Notes: generated by a model not told the origin, from the letters alone. A stretch of 64,000 bases of DNA from Paenibacillus alginolyticus DSM 5050 = NBRC 15375 (GCF_000422905.1 NZ_AUGY01000017.1:48318-112317), one strand, 5' to 3'. Positions 28,604 to 37,830 are shown, numbered from the stretch's first letter. Numbers and translations: made by a program.

Positions 28604-28765
28604 TTTTTGAATCCCTCATTCAATAGACCTTTCCGGACATCACACGCTGGAAGTTCTTTACGCAAACACCGGAAAGCTGTACGATATAGACATGGTCAAG
28701 CTGTTCCGTAGGCAACGTCGCGATATCTCCTCTAGGCTTCTTTATTCCCTGAATTACAGATAAAT
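28604..28765 (+). other. Possible decayed coding fragment
   Basis: One plus-strand frame reads through about 50 codons between a TGA near 28601 and a TAA near 28763, with protein-like content (LSGHHTLEVLYANTGKLYDI, then MVKLFRRQRRDISSRLLYSL). It has no start with a ribosome binding site. I cannot name it. The remainder of 28512-28829 shows only the regulator's binding site. Confidence 0.25.
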
Positions 28766-28829
28766 TCAAGATTGTAGAAATTGGTGAACAGCTGGTCTCT
28801 TAATTTGGCCGAAATGAGAGGAATGCCTG

Positions 28830-29513
28830 GTGAAAACAATTGTATCTTTACTCCAAAATGTCCCCTTATTTCAAGAGCTTTCAGAAGAAGATTTACAGGC
28901 AATCGCCCCTTTATTCACAGAAAAAAAAGCAAAAAAGGGCGGAATTCTTTTTCTCGAGGGTGATGAAGGTGAAGAATTATTTCTTATTAAATCAGGTGTC
29001 GTGAAAATATATCGCTTGGATGAAGCCAAGGAAATTATTCTTGCTTTGTTTCGTGATGGGGATTTTTTCGGAGAAATGTCCTTGATAGGCAGTGGCCATA
29101 CTCGATCAGCAACCGCCGAAACGCTGGAAACTTGCACACTTTATGTCCTTAAACGTACGGTATTCGCTCAGTTCATGGAGAAGAGCCCTAAGCTATGCTT
29201 AAAGCTGCTAGAAACAACGATGGGACGACTGCGTCGGGCCAATGATCAAATCTACGACCTTACGTTCTTAGGGGTTCGCTCTCGAATCTTAAAGACCATT
29301 ATCCGTCTATCCGAGCAGCATGGTGTACCTACACCGGAGGGTCTTCTGATTAATGTAAAACTAACACATCAACAGCTAGCTAATATGGTTGGCACTGTGC
29401 GAGAGTCCGTAACCAAGGTGTTGCAAGAGCTCCTCGATGACGAATTCATACAAATTGATAAAAAGTTAATCACATTAAGAAACGTGGATGCCATTAAGGG
29501 CGAAATTCGATAA
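28830..29513 (+). CDS. Crp/Fnr-family transcriptional regulator
   Basis: The protein has 227 residues. The N-terminal cyclic-nucleotide-binding fold (LFLIKSGVVKIYRL, GDFFGEMSLIGSGHTRSATAE) is followed by a dimer helix and a Crp-type winged helix (KLTHQQLANMVGTVRESVTK). There is no N-terminal cysteine cluster, so it is not an Fnr-type oxygen sensor. The cAMP pocket RxS motif is kept only in part. It starts with GTG after GAGAGGA. It converges on mutY. The effector is unknown. Confidence 0.9.
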   Translation: MKTIVSLLQNVPLFQELSEEDLQAIAPLFTEKKAKKGGILFLEGDEGEELFLIKSGVVKIYRLDEAKEIILALFRDGDFFGEMSLIGSGHTRSATAETLETCTLYVLKRTVFAQFMEKSPKLCLKLLETTMGRLRRANDQIYDLTFLGVRSRILKTIIRLSEQHGVPTPEGLLINVKLTHQQLANMVGTVRESVTKVLQELLDDEFIQIDKKLITLRNVDAIKGEIR

Positions 29514-29544
29514 AGGTCTATATAAAAAGAGAAAAACAGAAGAG

Positions 29545-30669
29545 TTACTCCTCGTTTCTCTCCTGCCACTCTCTCATAATCCGTATAAAAACGTTCGGAA
29601 AAGCGTATTGATCAAGTTCGTCCGGGCCTACCCAGCGATAATGAAAAGGGATCCATTCTCCCCCAGTACTAGGGCGATTAGCGTTGCTTAGCTTGGCGCG
29701 GTATACTTTCATTTTCCAAACGATATGGCTGAAAATATGTTCTGTATCCATGAACCACTCGTCAGGCTCAATACCGATTTGCTCCTGATCCATAAGGGCT
29801 TGACGGAGCTCGCTCCTATTATCCTCATCCGAATGCCACCCCTCAGACTTCCAGGCCACATGCGGCAGCTCCCACATACGAGCGAGCAACCCCTCTTGCG
29901 GACGCTGCCTGATCAACCATTTCCCTTCGTTCTCACCCGTACCTTCTATTAAAGCCACTGCACGCAGTTCTGGGCGCGGAGGTTTGGCTTTCTTTTTGAT
30001 AGGCAGGGCCTCTTCCATACCAGCTTCACGTGCGGAGCAATGTGCCATAACAGGGCATGTCAAACAGTGCGGTGAACGAGGCGTACATACCATAGCCCCA
30101 AGCTCCATCAAGGCTTGATTGAAGTCACTTGCCGTACCTTCTAAGATGAGTTCGCGTGCCAGCTTCTCCATTTTGGTCCGTGTTGCGGGCTTCATAATAT
30201 CTTCTTCGATTAGAAAATAGCGCGACAGGACTCGCATAACATTGCCGTCCACGGCAGGTTCAGGTTTATTATAGGCGATGCTGAGGATCGCTCCTGATGT
30301 GTAGGGGCCGACGCCTTTGAGCGAGGAAATCTCCTCTTTGTTTTGGGGGACGATACCGTCATAACGCTCGTGAACTTCTCTTACTGCTGATTGTAGGTTT
30401 CTTGCGCGCGAGTAATATCCGAGCCCTTCCCAAGCTTTGAGCACGTTCTCCTCTGGCGCCGTAGCCAATGCCTCAACCGTTGGAAATTGATCGACGAAGC
30501 GATGGAAATACGGAATCACCGTATCCACCCGCGTTTGCTGCAGCATGACTTCGGAAATCCATATATAATAAGGGTTTTTGCTTCTTCGCCATGGTAAATC
30601 TCGTTTATGGGTTTGGTACCAATCCAATAGATTTTTGGAAAAATAAACCTTCTGTTCTTCGCTGTACAT
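29545..30669 (-). CDS. mutY: A/G-specific adenine DNA glycosylase
   Basis: Removes adenine mispaired with 8-oxoguanine in the GO repair system. It has 374 residues with an HhH-GPD domain (EVMLQQTRVDTVIPYFHRF with Glu40, GVGPYTSGAILSIAY, and the aspartate in PAVDGNVMRVLSR), the [4Fe-4S] loop CTPRSPHCLTCPVMAHC (C-x6-C-x2-C-x5-C), and a C-terminal NUDIX-like recognition domain. The ATG at 30669 follows AGAAGGAG. It is divergent from a membrane-protein gene, and the two starts are about 100 bp apart. Confidence 0.95.
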   Translation of the reverse strand: MYSEEQKVYFSKNLLDWYQTHKRDLPWRRSKNPYYIWISEVMLQQTRVDTVIPYFHRFVDQFPTVEALATAPEENVLKAWEGLGYYSRARNLQSAVREVHERYDGIVPQNKEEISSLKGVGPYTSGAILSIAYNKPEPAVDGNVMRVLSRYFLIEEDIMKPATRTKMEKLARELILEGTASDFNQALMELGAMVCTPRSPHCLTCPVMAHCSAREAGMEEALPIKKKAKPPRPELRAVALIEGTGENEGKWLIRQRPQEGLLARMWELPHVAWKSEGWHSDEDNRSELRQALMDQEQIGIEPDEWFMDTEHIFSHIVWKMKVYRAKLSNANRPSTGGEWIPFHYRWVGPDELDQYAFPNVFIRIMREWQERNEE

Positions 30670-30768
30670 GAGCTCTCCTTCTCTATGGGACACGTTCCAG
30701 TTATAATGAATGAATGGACATGTTTCCATTATACGAGAAGTGTGGAACATAAAACTAGAGGTGAATGT

Positions 30769-31431
30769 ATGCAAAACTCAAAACAAAAGGATTTGGCAAA
30801 TACGAATCAGCAGAACTTGGAGAATCAAAAGCGGCAGAACATGGAGGATAAAAGAAAAGCATGGATCGGTCAAGCTAACGCATTAATCCCGCTTCTGTTC
30901 ATTTGGGGTGCGGAATGGATATTCAGCGCGCTTGTTGATGTTGCGATCTATTGGCGCGACTTGGATTGGTTGAAGCAGGCGGCATTTATCACAGCGGTTG
31001 TGGCAAGCTTGATTCAGATATGGAGCCTGCGTAAGGAGTTTAGGGCCGAATCAGGTGAAGGCGCACGGGAAAGATCAGCTGGCTCTCTTGCACAGGCAGG
31101 AGCAAGGTCAAGTGAACGCAGTGGCTGGGGACATCCAGCGCTACTAGTGCTGCCTGGAGCGATGCTCGTTGCAGCCGTTGCTCTGCTCGAAGCCATTGGC
31201 GCTGTTAGTCCGCTTTTCGCACCCGTGCTGCGAGCGTTCATTCTCGCCATCGGTTTCGTACAGGTCGGACTTCTGCTAGGCAGACCTCTTGTTTACCTTG
31301 GCTTGTGGCTGTTCGCCTTGTCTGCGCTGATGGGCGTGTGGTACTTAGGTTACTCCGGTGTTGTGCTTGAAGGAATGGGCGGCATCAGCCTTATTCTAAG
31401 CGGGTATATGCTGCGTGTTTGGGGACGGTAA
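30769..31431 (+). CDS. Hypothetical multi-pass membrane protein
   Basis: The protein has 220 residues. A Gln/Asn/Lys-rich hydrophilic N-terminus of about 30 residues precedes roughly six membrane segments (for example ALIPLLFIWGAEWIFSALVD, FITAVVASLIQIW, LLVLPGAMLVAAVALLEAIG, PLVYLGLWLFALSALMG). A basic loop rich in Arg, Gly and Ala separates the two halves. I do not recognise the family. The ATG at 30769 follows AGAGGTG. Confidence 0.75.
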   Translation: MQNSKQKDLANTNQQNLENQKRQNMEDKRKAWIGQANALIPLLFIWGAEWIFSALVDVAIYWRDLDWLKQAAFITAVVASLIQIWSLRKEFRAESGEGARERSAGSLAQAGARSSERSGWGHPALLVLPGAMLVAAVALLEAIGAVSPLFAPVLRAFILAIGFVQVGLLLGRPLVYLGLWLFALSALMGVWYLGYSGVVLEGMGGISLILSGYMLRVWGR

Positions 31432-31455
31432 TTGGAATGAGATAAAAGCAGAAAT

Positions 31456-31637
31456 GATGTAAAAAGCGCATCAAATTCAGGCTTACACCTCCCGTTTCAG
31501 AAGAGAACGTGCAAAAAGTGCATCTAATATGGCGGATAGCCTCCATTTCCAGCTATAATGTGGGAATTTGATGCACAAAATGCATGATAACTCTTCAGAT
31601 CAGAAAAAAAATGATTATTAGATGCACTTTTTGCATC
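31456..31637. repeat. Palindrome array 4 (GATGCA/TGCATC), four units
   Basis: Four 17-bp inverted repeats start at 31456, 31508, 31570 and 31621 (distances 52, 62, 51): GATGTAAAAAGCGCATC, CGTGCAAAAAGTGCATC, GATGCACAAAATGCATG and GATGCACTTTTTGCATC. In unit 1 the T-A and G-C arm changes do not all pair. The array lies between two plus-strand genes. Nothing else is seen in 31432-31755 except the cytochrome binding site. Confidence 0.9.
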
Positions 31638-31755
31638 TTTTTGGAAATCTACCGCATGCCTAGTCTATCTCCCTCTGCCAAAGTTTGGTGCTAGCCAACT
31701 GGTAGCATAGTGAGACAAGCGCAAGAATTAACCCCAGCATAGGAGGAAGCTCGCT

Positions 31756-32163
31756 ATGGAACAAAACAAAAAGGCTTGCACTCGCGCAAGCCTGAATAAA
31801 TATCTGACCTACGCGCTCGTCATCGCGCCGATGGTTCTGGCGCTCGCCGCGTGCGGCGGTGGTACTTCGGGCGGCAGCGCCGCCACGAAGACACCGGCAG
31901 CAACCGCGGCAGCCGAGAGCAACCCTGCGTTCGTGAAAGCGCAGGAGCTCTTCACAACGAACAAGTGCATCAGCTGCCACGGTGTAGATCTTGCTGGCAA
32001 AGTCGGCCCGAAGACGAATTTGCAAAAGGTCGGCAGCAGACTGAGCAGCGAGCAAATCGCCAATAAGATCAAGAATGGCGGAGGCGGCATGCCTGTCTAT
32101 AAAACCACGATTTCCGAAGAGGAAATCGCACTTCTATCCGACTGGCTCAATTCGAAGAAGTAG
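31756..32163 (+). CDS. Lipoprotein c-type cytochrome (c551-like)
   Basis: A small membrane-anchored electron carrier of 135 residues. The N-terminal lipoprotein signal ends in LALAAC (Cys33), then a Ser/Ala/Thr linker precedes one class I cytochrome c domain with CISCH (71-75) for covalent haem and the methionine ligand in GGGGMPVYKTT. It resembles Bacillus CccB, or the CccA haem domain. It begins behind a perfect AGGAGG and is more GC-rich than its surroundings. It probably passes electrons in the respiratory chain. Confidence 0.9.
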   Translation: MEQNKKACTRASLNKYLTYALVIAPMVLALAACGGGTSGGSAATKTPAATAAAESNPAFVKAQELFTTNKCISCHGVDLAGKVGPKTNLQKVGSRLSSEQIANKIKNGGGGMPVYKTTISEEEIALLSDWLNSKK

Positions 32164-32171
32164 TCGCCGAC

Positions 32172-32558
32172 TTAGAGCTTCTCGACGATAGCATAGGCGG
32201 CAGCCATCGATTCCGTATGTGTAATGCTAATATGGATGCGGTGGCTGCCTATTAAGCCTGCCCGCAGCAGCGCTGCCTCGTTCACAAGGCATACCGGTTT
32301 GCCAAGTTCATCCGGCAGCACCTCGACGTCTTGAAAACCGATTTGCTTGCCAATGCCGCAGCCAATCGCCTTAACAATGGCCTCCTTAGCCGCAAAACGG
32401 CCTGAAGCAAACTCAGCAAGACGGCCACGCCGTCTCTGCGCCAATTCCCTCTCCTGAGGCGTTAGAATACGCTCAAGAAACCTTTCGCCCGTAGAACCCT
32501 CTAACATTTTGCGAAGCCGTGCAATTTCAACTAAATCCGTTCCGACCCCAATAATCAT
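32172..32558 (-). CDS. acpS: Holo-[acyl-carrier-protein] synthase
   Basis: Transfers 4'-phosphopantetheine from CoA to apo-ACP for fatty-acid synthesis. At 128 residues it matches the AcpS trimer family: IIGVGTDLVEIARLRK (Mg-binding Asp), LAEFASGRFAAKEAIVKAIG (Glu), and ISITHTESMAAAYAIVE. The ATG at 32558 follows CAGGAG; the frame upstream to 32648 has no site. It converges on the cytochrome gene, with only eight bases between the stops. Confidence 0.93.
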   Translation of the reverse strand: MIIGVGTDLVEIARLRKMLEGSTGERFLERILTPQERELAQRRRGRLAEFASGRFAAKEAIVKAIGCGIGKQIGFQDVEVLPDELGKPVCLVNEAALLRAGLIGSHRIHISITHTESMAAAYAIVEKL

Positions 32559-32855
32559 AGACTCCTGAGCCCCACTTTTCTTGCAACGTTGTGCGTACAA
32601 TTTACATGATTCCTTGCTTGCGGTCAAGGGGGAGAGGGGACTGTCCATACTTGACCCTAGTCAATCCCTGTTCATTCTCATGAATGGGGGAAGCGCCTAT
32701 GTTGAAGAGAGATGTCGGTCAAGCAGTTCTCCCCCCTGCTCTTCATTCTCCAACGCTTACTTCAAGGTAAGTAAGTTACACTATTTTCAGCTCTTATGCC
32801 GAGCCGCGACTAGGGTTATACTGGGTATAGACTAAAAGCTGGGAGGCCAAACATA

Positions 32856-33833
32856 ATGAGAATCATGCCACTTGAGAAACGTGGAATATCAAATAGCCGA
32901 GTCGTCTATGGATGTATGGGAATTGGCGGGGAATGGAATACGACTCCTTATACAAAGGAAGATTTCATCATCGCTGAAAAAGCTGTAGAAGCTGCATTGT
33001 CGATTGGTATTACGATGTTCGATCATGCTGATATTTATAAAAAAGGCAAATCCGAGTCTATTTTCGGAGAAATCCTCAAAAAAAGACCCGATCTGCGCGA
33101 CCAAATCATTCTACAATCCAAATGCGGCATTCGCCCTGGTGACGGCGTACTTCCAACTCGCTTTGACTTCTCCAAAAGCCATATCATAAGCTCGGTTGAT
33201 GGAATTCTGCAGCGTCTTGGCGTGGAACATCTGGATATTCTCTTGCTGCATCGTCCAGATCCGCTTATGGAACCTGAAGAGATTTCTGAAGCTTTTAATC
33301 AATTGAGATCAGCTGGAAAAGTGCGTCATTTCGGTGTATCCAACATGTCTTCCGCACAAATTCGTTTCATTCAAAATTCATTGCCAGAACCGCTCGTTGT
33401 GAACCAACTGGAAATGAGCCTGGCACGTTTAGACTGGTTGGATCAAGGCATTTCAGTCAACCAAAAGGCAGGCTTGGACACCAATTTCGCTGACGGCATC
33501 ATGGAGCATTGCCAAATGCTAGACATTCAAATCCAGGCTTGGGGCCCTCTTGCCAATGGAAAGTTCTCCGGCAGCAGTCTCGATGATGCGCCTGAAACCG
33601 TGAGACAAACAACGGCTCTCGTACAACAACTAGCCGACAAATATGAAACTAAACCAGAATCCATCGTGCTCGGATGGCTTATGAAGCACCCTGCCCGCAT
33701 TCAACCGGTTATCGGTACGTCTTCTGCAGAACGCATTGTCGCTTGCAAAGACGCTGTGAGAATATCCGAATCCCTGACTCGCGAAGAATGGTACACCCTC
33801 TATACAAGCTCCCGCGGCCAATCGATGCCATAG
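32856..33833 (+). CDS. Aldo/keto reductase
   Basis: An NADPH-dependent TIM-barrel oxidoreductase of 325 residues, close in pattern to B. subtilis YcsN and the YdhF group. The catalytic tetrad is visible as Asp and Tyr in FDHADIYKKGKSE, Lys in ILQSKCGIRPG and His in ILLLHRPDPLM. The cofactor end reads QPVIGTSSAERIVACK. The substrate is unknown. It starts after GGGAGG and ends in a very strong terminator. Confidence 0.9.
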   Translation: MRIMPLEKRGISNSRVVYGCMGIGGEWNTTPYTKEDFIIAEKAVEAALSIGITMFDHADIYKKGKSESIFGEILKKRPDLRDQIILQSKCGIRPGDGVLPTRFDFSKSHIISSVDGILQRLGVEHLDILLLHRPDPLMEPEEISEAFNQLRSAGKVRHFGVSNMSSAQIRFIQNSLPEPLVVNQLEMSLARLDWLDQGISVNQKAGLDTNFADGIMEHCQMLDIQIQAWGPLANGKFSGSSLDDAPETVRQTTALVQQLADKYETKPESIVLGWLMKHPARIQPVIGTSSAERIVACKDAVRISESLTREEWYTLYTSSRGQSMP

Positions 33834-33846
33834 GATCGATCACGAA

Positions 33847-33882
33847 AACAACCCCCGACCTCATCTGGTCGGGGGTTGTTTT
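33847..33882. terminator. Bidirectional terminator between aldo/keto reductase gene and nadE
   Basis: AACAACCCCCGACC pairs perfectly with GGTCGGGGGTTGTT. T- and A-runs on the two sides allow use by both convergent genes. Confidence 0.95.
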
Positions 33883-33892
33883 ATATGAAGCC

Positions 33893-34702
33893 CTACACAC
33901 CCGGAATCGGAATCCGCTTATGCTCCGTTTTCAAATATTGCTTCTCCAGCTTCTCCTGCACAGCGGGATCAATTTGCTTGCCCTCGAGGTAGTCACTGTT
34001 ATCTCCGTATGTAATTCCCAGCTCATTCTCGTCCGTCTGGCCGTCCCATAGTCCGGCTGTCGGAGCTTTATCCAGCACGCTTTGCGGTACGCCAAGCTTC
34101 GAAGCAAGTGAACGCACTTGACGCTTGTTCAGCGTGCTCAGCGGCGTAATGTCTACCGCACCGTCGCCATATTTGGTGAAGAAGCCCGTGATTGCTTCCG
34201 ATGCATGGTCTGTCCCTACAACGATCAGGCCCAGTTCGAATGCAAGTGCATACTGCATAACCATGCGTGTCCGCGCTTTGATGTTGCCTTTGCCGCCGCG
34301 GCTTACATGCTGATGGACGCCGATATGCTTGAGACCATACTCGACTTCAATGGCGATTTCGTCGACGGCTTCTTCAATATTGTTCTCGATTTGATATTTC
34401 AAATCGAAGGCTTTTGCCACTGCGTAGCTATCTTCGATATCCACTTGCTGACCGTAAGGCTGAAACACGCCGACGGTTTTATACTCTTTGCCCTTCTCAG
34501 CCGTTAGCTCGTCCGTCGCTTTCTTGCATAATCCCGCAGCCACTGCACTGTCGATACCGCCGCTGATAGCAATCAGCAGGCCGTTTGCCTTCGCACCCAA
34601 TACATAGTTTTTCAGAAAGTCCACACGTTTGCGGATTTCTTCATCCACATCAATCTCCGGCTTAACGCCGAGCTTCGCGATAATTTCCGTTTGCAAACTC
34701 AT
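33893..34702 (-). CDS. nadE: NAD+ synthetase, ammonia-dependent
   Basis: Amidates nicotinic acid adenine dinucleotide to NAD+. It has 269 residues with the PP-loop AISGGIDSAVAAG (about 45-57), then FQPYGQQVDIEDSYAVAKAF, VVGTDHASEAITGFFTKYGD and PTAGLWDGQTDENELG. There is no N-terminal glutaminase domain, so it uses ammonia. The ATG at 34702 follows GGTGGAG. It is a single gene. Confidence 0.96.
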   Translation of the reverse strand: MSLQTEIIAKLGVKPEIDVDEEIRKRVDFLKNYVLGAKANGLLIAISGGIDSAVAAGLCKKATDELTAEKGKEYKTVGVFQPYGQQVDIEDSYAVAKAFDLKYQIENNIEEAVDEIAIEVEYGLKHIGVHQHVSRGGKGNIKARTRMVMQYALAFELGLIVVGTDHASEAITGFFTKYGDGAVDITPLSTLNKRQVRSLASKLGVPQSVLDKAPTAGLWDGQTDENELGITYGDNSDYLEGKQIDPAVQEKLEKQYLKTEHKRIPIPGV

Positions 34703-34806
34703 GCATCTCTCCACCTTTTCTATAGTATGAAACCATTCGTTCTTTAAGATTTAGTATAGACTTTCAATCTTGAAATTTCAAAGGTCAATCCGACGGACAT
34801 GGGTCC

Positions 34807-34850
34807 AAAAACAAAAAGACCCACTTGCAATTGCTGCAAGGCGGGCCTTT
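34807..34850 (-). terminator. Intrinsic terminator after the bacilliredoxin gene
   Basis: On the minus strand AAGGCCCGCCTTGCA pairs with TGCAAGTGGGTCTT and is followed by TTTTTG. Confidence 0.9.
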
Positions 34851-34873
34851 CCAAATATCATTAATGCTATTTA

Positions 34874-35311
34874 TTATTTGCAGAATTCATTGAAGGCACT
34901 AATTAAGTCGCCAGCAATCATATCCGCGGAGCGGTCTTCGATTTGGTGACGTTGAATGAAGTGTGCAAGTTCACCATTCTTGAATAATGCGATGGAAGGG
35001 GATGATGGCGGGTATGGCGCTAAGAATTCACGCGCTTTCGCTGTTGCATCCTTCTCTTGTCCAGCGAACACCGTGTATGTGTACGTTGGCAGTGTATCGT
35101 TTTGAAGTGCTTTGGCTACACCTGGACGGCATTGGCCGGCTGCGCAACCACAAACGGAATTGACGACAAGCAGCATCGTGCCATCCTTCGATTTTTCAAT
35201 CGCTTCTTCTACTTGCTCTGGTGTAAGAAGCTCAGTAATACCCAGACGAGTCAAATCTTCTCTCATCGGTTTAACCATATCTTTCATGTAAGAATCAAAA
35301 GACATTGCCAT
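34874..35311 (-). CDS. Bacilliredoxin (BrxA/BrxB family)
   Basis: Removes bacillithiol from S-bacillithiolated proteins under oxidative stress. It has 145 residues with a thioredoxin-like fold and the diagnostic CGC motif in VVNSVCGCAAGQCRPGVA, plus PPSSPSIALFKNGEL and FIQRHQIEDRSA. BrxA (YphP) and BrxB (YqiW) cannot be separated with certainty. The ATG at 35311 follows GGGGTGG; GTG at 35320 is too close to it. Confidence 0.9.
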   Translation of the reverse strand: MAMSFDSYMKDMVKPMREDLTRLGITELLTPEQVEEAIEKSKDGTMLLVVNSVCGCAAGQCRPGVAKALQNDTLPTYTYTVFAGQEKDATAKAREFLAPYPPSSPSIALFKNGELAHFIQRHQIEDRSADMIAGDLISAFNEFCK

Positions 35312-35432
35312 ATGTGCCACCCCTTAGGATTTATTAGTTACTCTCAAAACGTAATCGTTACAACTTATATTATACATCCGATAGCCGTGAAAGCAAAGTC
35401 TAATGTCCTAAATAGAAATAAAGCGAAAGCTT

Positions 35433-35840
35433 TTACGCTTCCGCTTCATCTTCCTTCTTCTTGCTTGAAGCCTGTCCAGGCTCATAGGAAACATCCTTAT
35501 CCGGATGCGTGAAAATACCGCTTTGCGGTAAGATGCCTTTTTCAAAATATTCCCGATTCTCGGCACTTTGGAACCCAACATCCTTAAAAGGATGAACCCA
35601 TTCATCTCCAGCCATGACCTCAGGGTCGGTCTCAGCCGTCCACTGCTCTAGCGGGGAATTGTCCGATTCATACTCGTGATCACCAATAACGACGCCATGC
35701 TCATTCACAAAAGCTTCTCGCGGACCGCGCCCCTGCTCAAACTGAGGGAGAAATTCAATCTCGAACGGATCCAGATCGCTTTGGTTCTGATTGCTCTGCT
35801 CCTGAGCGGATTTGGCCATCTTATTCTTGTCTTGCGTCAT
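35433..35840 (-). CDS. Hypothetical acidic protein
   Basis: A hydrophilic, acidic protein of 135 residues with Gln/Asn-rich ends and a more ordered middle (NEHGVVIGDHEYESDNSPLE, DEWVHPFKDVGFQ, GIFTHPDKDVSYEPG). The C-terminus is Lys/Glu-rich (SSKKKEDEAEA). There is no signal or membrane segment. Its ATG overlaps the stop of the upstream membrane-protein gene by four bases, so they are translationally coupled. I do not recognise the family with confidence. Confidence 0.7.
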   Translation of the reverse strand: MTQDKNKMAKSAQEQSNQNQSDLDPFEIEFLPQFEQGRGPREAFVNEHGVVIGDHEYESDNSPLEQWTAETDPEVMAGDEWVHPFKDVGFQSAENREYFEKGILPQSGIFTHPDKDVSYEPGQASSKKKEDEAEA

Positions 35841-36724
35841 GTGGAAGGTCGGTTGGGACCGTCCAGTTTCTTATCAACAAAGCCCTCTTTCCCAGCTGGT
35901 GTTGCGGCCTTCTCGCGCTCTTGGTTTTGCTGTTCTTGCTGGATTTGCGTCTTCGAATCGTTTTGACTCATTGCACTCAGCTCCTTTCTGCTAGTATTAT
36001 GTGTCAAAACGGGGAGAAGCATTCCAAGGATGAGCATGAATAGAAACACCAGCTGCGCTACGCTAAGGTACAGCAGTGTCGGTTTAGCAGTGGTAAAGAA
36101 GCTGGCCAGCATTCCTGCCGCGCCCCCATACATTAGCGAATATTTGAGCAGTATGCCTTGCCCAAGCGTCTTCTTGCGAGGTTCTATAACATGCTGCCAA
36201 ATAAGCAGTGGCACAAGAAGCAGCGAAATATAAGCGTGATAAGGATGAAAACGAGATACCGTACCATCGACCCCAATGCCCCAAGGTACCGTTGTAGGCA
36301 GTCCATATGCGGGAATCAGTGCGCAGAATAGGAATACAGCAGCCGCTATTCCAATTGCGATAACATCCAGTACAAGGAAGAGTGGCGTTCGATTTTTACG
36401 AATTTGGTAGTACATATAGATACAAGCAATAAGCACACCTAAGGCAATCTCCGTGCCGGAGCCAGATACCATTAGCAGCTTCAATGGATTGTTCCATAAT
36501 AGGGATGGCTGCGTCACAATGGCCCCTAGTTTCCAGGTCAACAAAACGATAATGGCACTGTTAAAAATAAGATCCTCAATAGGCTTGGCAATCACGATTT
36601 GGGTGATCTGCAGCAAACGCTGCGTGACCCTCCGGATTAGCCATAGTCCCAAAGCACACGCCAACAGCAGCGCCAGTAATTGTCCTTGCAATTGAAACGG
36701 TCCAATCTGTAACACATCAGGCAT
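35837..36724 (-). CDS. Multi-pass membrane protein, Lgt-like
   Basis: The protein has 295 residues. Seven or so membrane segments are followed by a hydrophilic C-terminal tail rich in Gln and Lys (about 250-295). The spacing of its segments and its opening (MPDVLQIGPFQLQGQ) recall prolipoprotein diacylglyceryl transferase. However, the conserved H-G-G-L and N/R catalytic signature is not evident; only FHPYHAYISLLLVP resembles it. An inactive or diverged relative is possible, and the function is unknown. It is coupled to the following acidic protein gene. Confidence 0.6.
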   Translation of the reverse strand: MPDVLQIGPFQLQGQLLALLLACALGLWLIRRVTQRLLQITQIVIAKPIEDLIFNSAIIVLLTWKLGAIVTQPSLLWNNPLKLLMVSGSGTEIALGVLIACIYMYYQIRKNRTPLFLVLDVIAIGIAAAVFLFCALIPAYGLPTTVPWGIGVDGTVSRFHPYHAYISLLLVPLLIWQHVIEPRKKTLGQGILLKYSLMYGGAAGMLASFFTTAKPTLLYLSVAQLVFLFMLILGMLLPVLTHNTSRKELSAMSQNDSKTQIQQEQQNQEREKAATPAGKEGFVDKKLDGPNRPST

Positions 36725-36790
36725 AGATAACGCCAGCCTCTCTCTTTCGACTCTCTTTATCGTAGTCAAAGTAAGGGGCATCTGCAACTG

Positions 36791-37672
36791 TTAAGGTTCC
36801 AAAAATTGAAACGTGAAGGAAGATTTCTTTAATTTTTCAAAATGAAAGCCGGCCGCTTGCAGCTTTTTGATCACGATAGGCAGCGCTTCTAAGGTTGTCG
36901 TTTTGTAGGTGTTGTCGTGCATAAGGACAATTATGCTCTTCTTGCCGCGGCTTGCGCTAAGCACAGAATCGATAATCATTTCCCTGGCTTGCACAGGAGC
37001 AGCCGCATCGGTTGAACTCACGTTCCAGTCGAAATACTGGTAACCCTCCTTTTTCACCTCGCTAGCTACTTTCCTCATAATGCCTCTGCCGCCAGGCTTC
37101 CAGCTCAAGTGATTATTCGAACCTCCCGGAAACCGCAAAATATCTGGACGATAACCGACCGTTTCCTCCAAGAGCTGATCCAACCTGCGCACATCCTTCA
37201 TGAAAGCCTCAGGTGATTTATAAATACGATTATAGTCATGCGTGTATGTATGATTCCCAAGTGCATGGCCTTCAGCGACAATTTGCTTATAAAGCGCTCG
37301 CCCCTCGCTCGTATCCGCACCAATAACAAAGAAAGTAGCGGTGACACCGAATTTTTTTAAAATATGAAGAATCTTGCTCGTACTCTCAGAGGGACCGTCA
37401 TCGAAGGTGAGATACGCAATTTTTCCAGAAGAAAGGACATGTGGAGGTCCCGTGTAGAAATGCTGCGATTCAACAATTTCGTCGTTTCCGTAAGTCTCGG
37501 TGGAAGCTGTGGATGTCTTTCCTATTCCAGTTGGTGATAGTGGCACTGTCTCAATGGATACTGATTTCGGTGCCTTCCCTATAGGTAATTCTGGTGTCGA
37601 GCATCCAATTAAACTTGAACCACTAAAAAAGATCGTTACAAGTACACCGGTAGTCCGAATCATGCTTCCCAT
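36791..37672 (-). CDS. Polysaccharide deacetylase lipoprotein
   Basis: The protein has 293 residues. A lipoprotein signal ends in SLIGC (about residue 23), then a linker, then a NodB-type carbohydrate esterase 4 domain with YLTFDDGPSE, the zinc histidines in GNHTYTHDYNR, RFPGGSNNHLSW and IIVLMHDN. It removes acetyl groups from peptidoglycan or another wall polysaccharide. The ATG at 37672 follows GGGGTGAG; earlier ATGs in the frame have no site. It lies 66 bp upstream of the Lgt-like gene, possibly as one unit. Confidence 0.88.
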   Translation of the reverse strand: MGSMIRTTGVLVTIFFSGSSLIGCSTPELPIGKAPKSVSIETVPLSPTGIGKTSTASTETYGNDEIVESQHFYTGPPHVLSSGKIAYLTFDDGPSESTSKILHILKKFGVTATFFVIGADTSEGRALYKQIVAEGHALGNHTYTHDYNRIYKSPEAFMKDVRRLDQLLEETVGYRPDILRFPGGSNNHLSWKPGGRGIMRKVASEVKKEGYQYFDWNVSSTDAAAPVQAREMIIDSVLSASRGKKSIIVLMHDNTYKTTTLEALPIVIKKLQAAGFHFEKLKKSSFTFQFLEP

Positions 37673-37830
37673 TTCATGCTCACCCCTTTTTGCTAAGAAA
37701 TCCTCTTCTTCATCGCAAACAGTCGCTCCATTACAATCCGTTCTTATTATGGCTTCCTTTGCTTTCGACATTAAACCCAATATTTCCCGGGAAATTTGTA
37801 GAAGTGCTGTTGTCTTCGTCTAAATAACGC

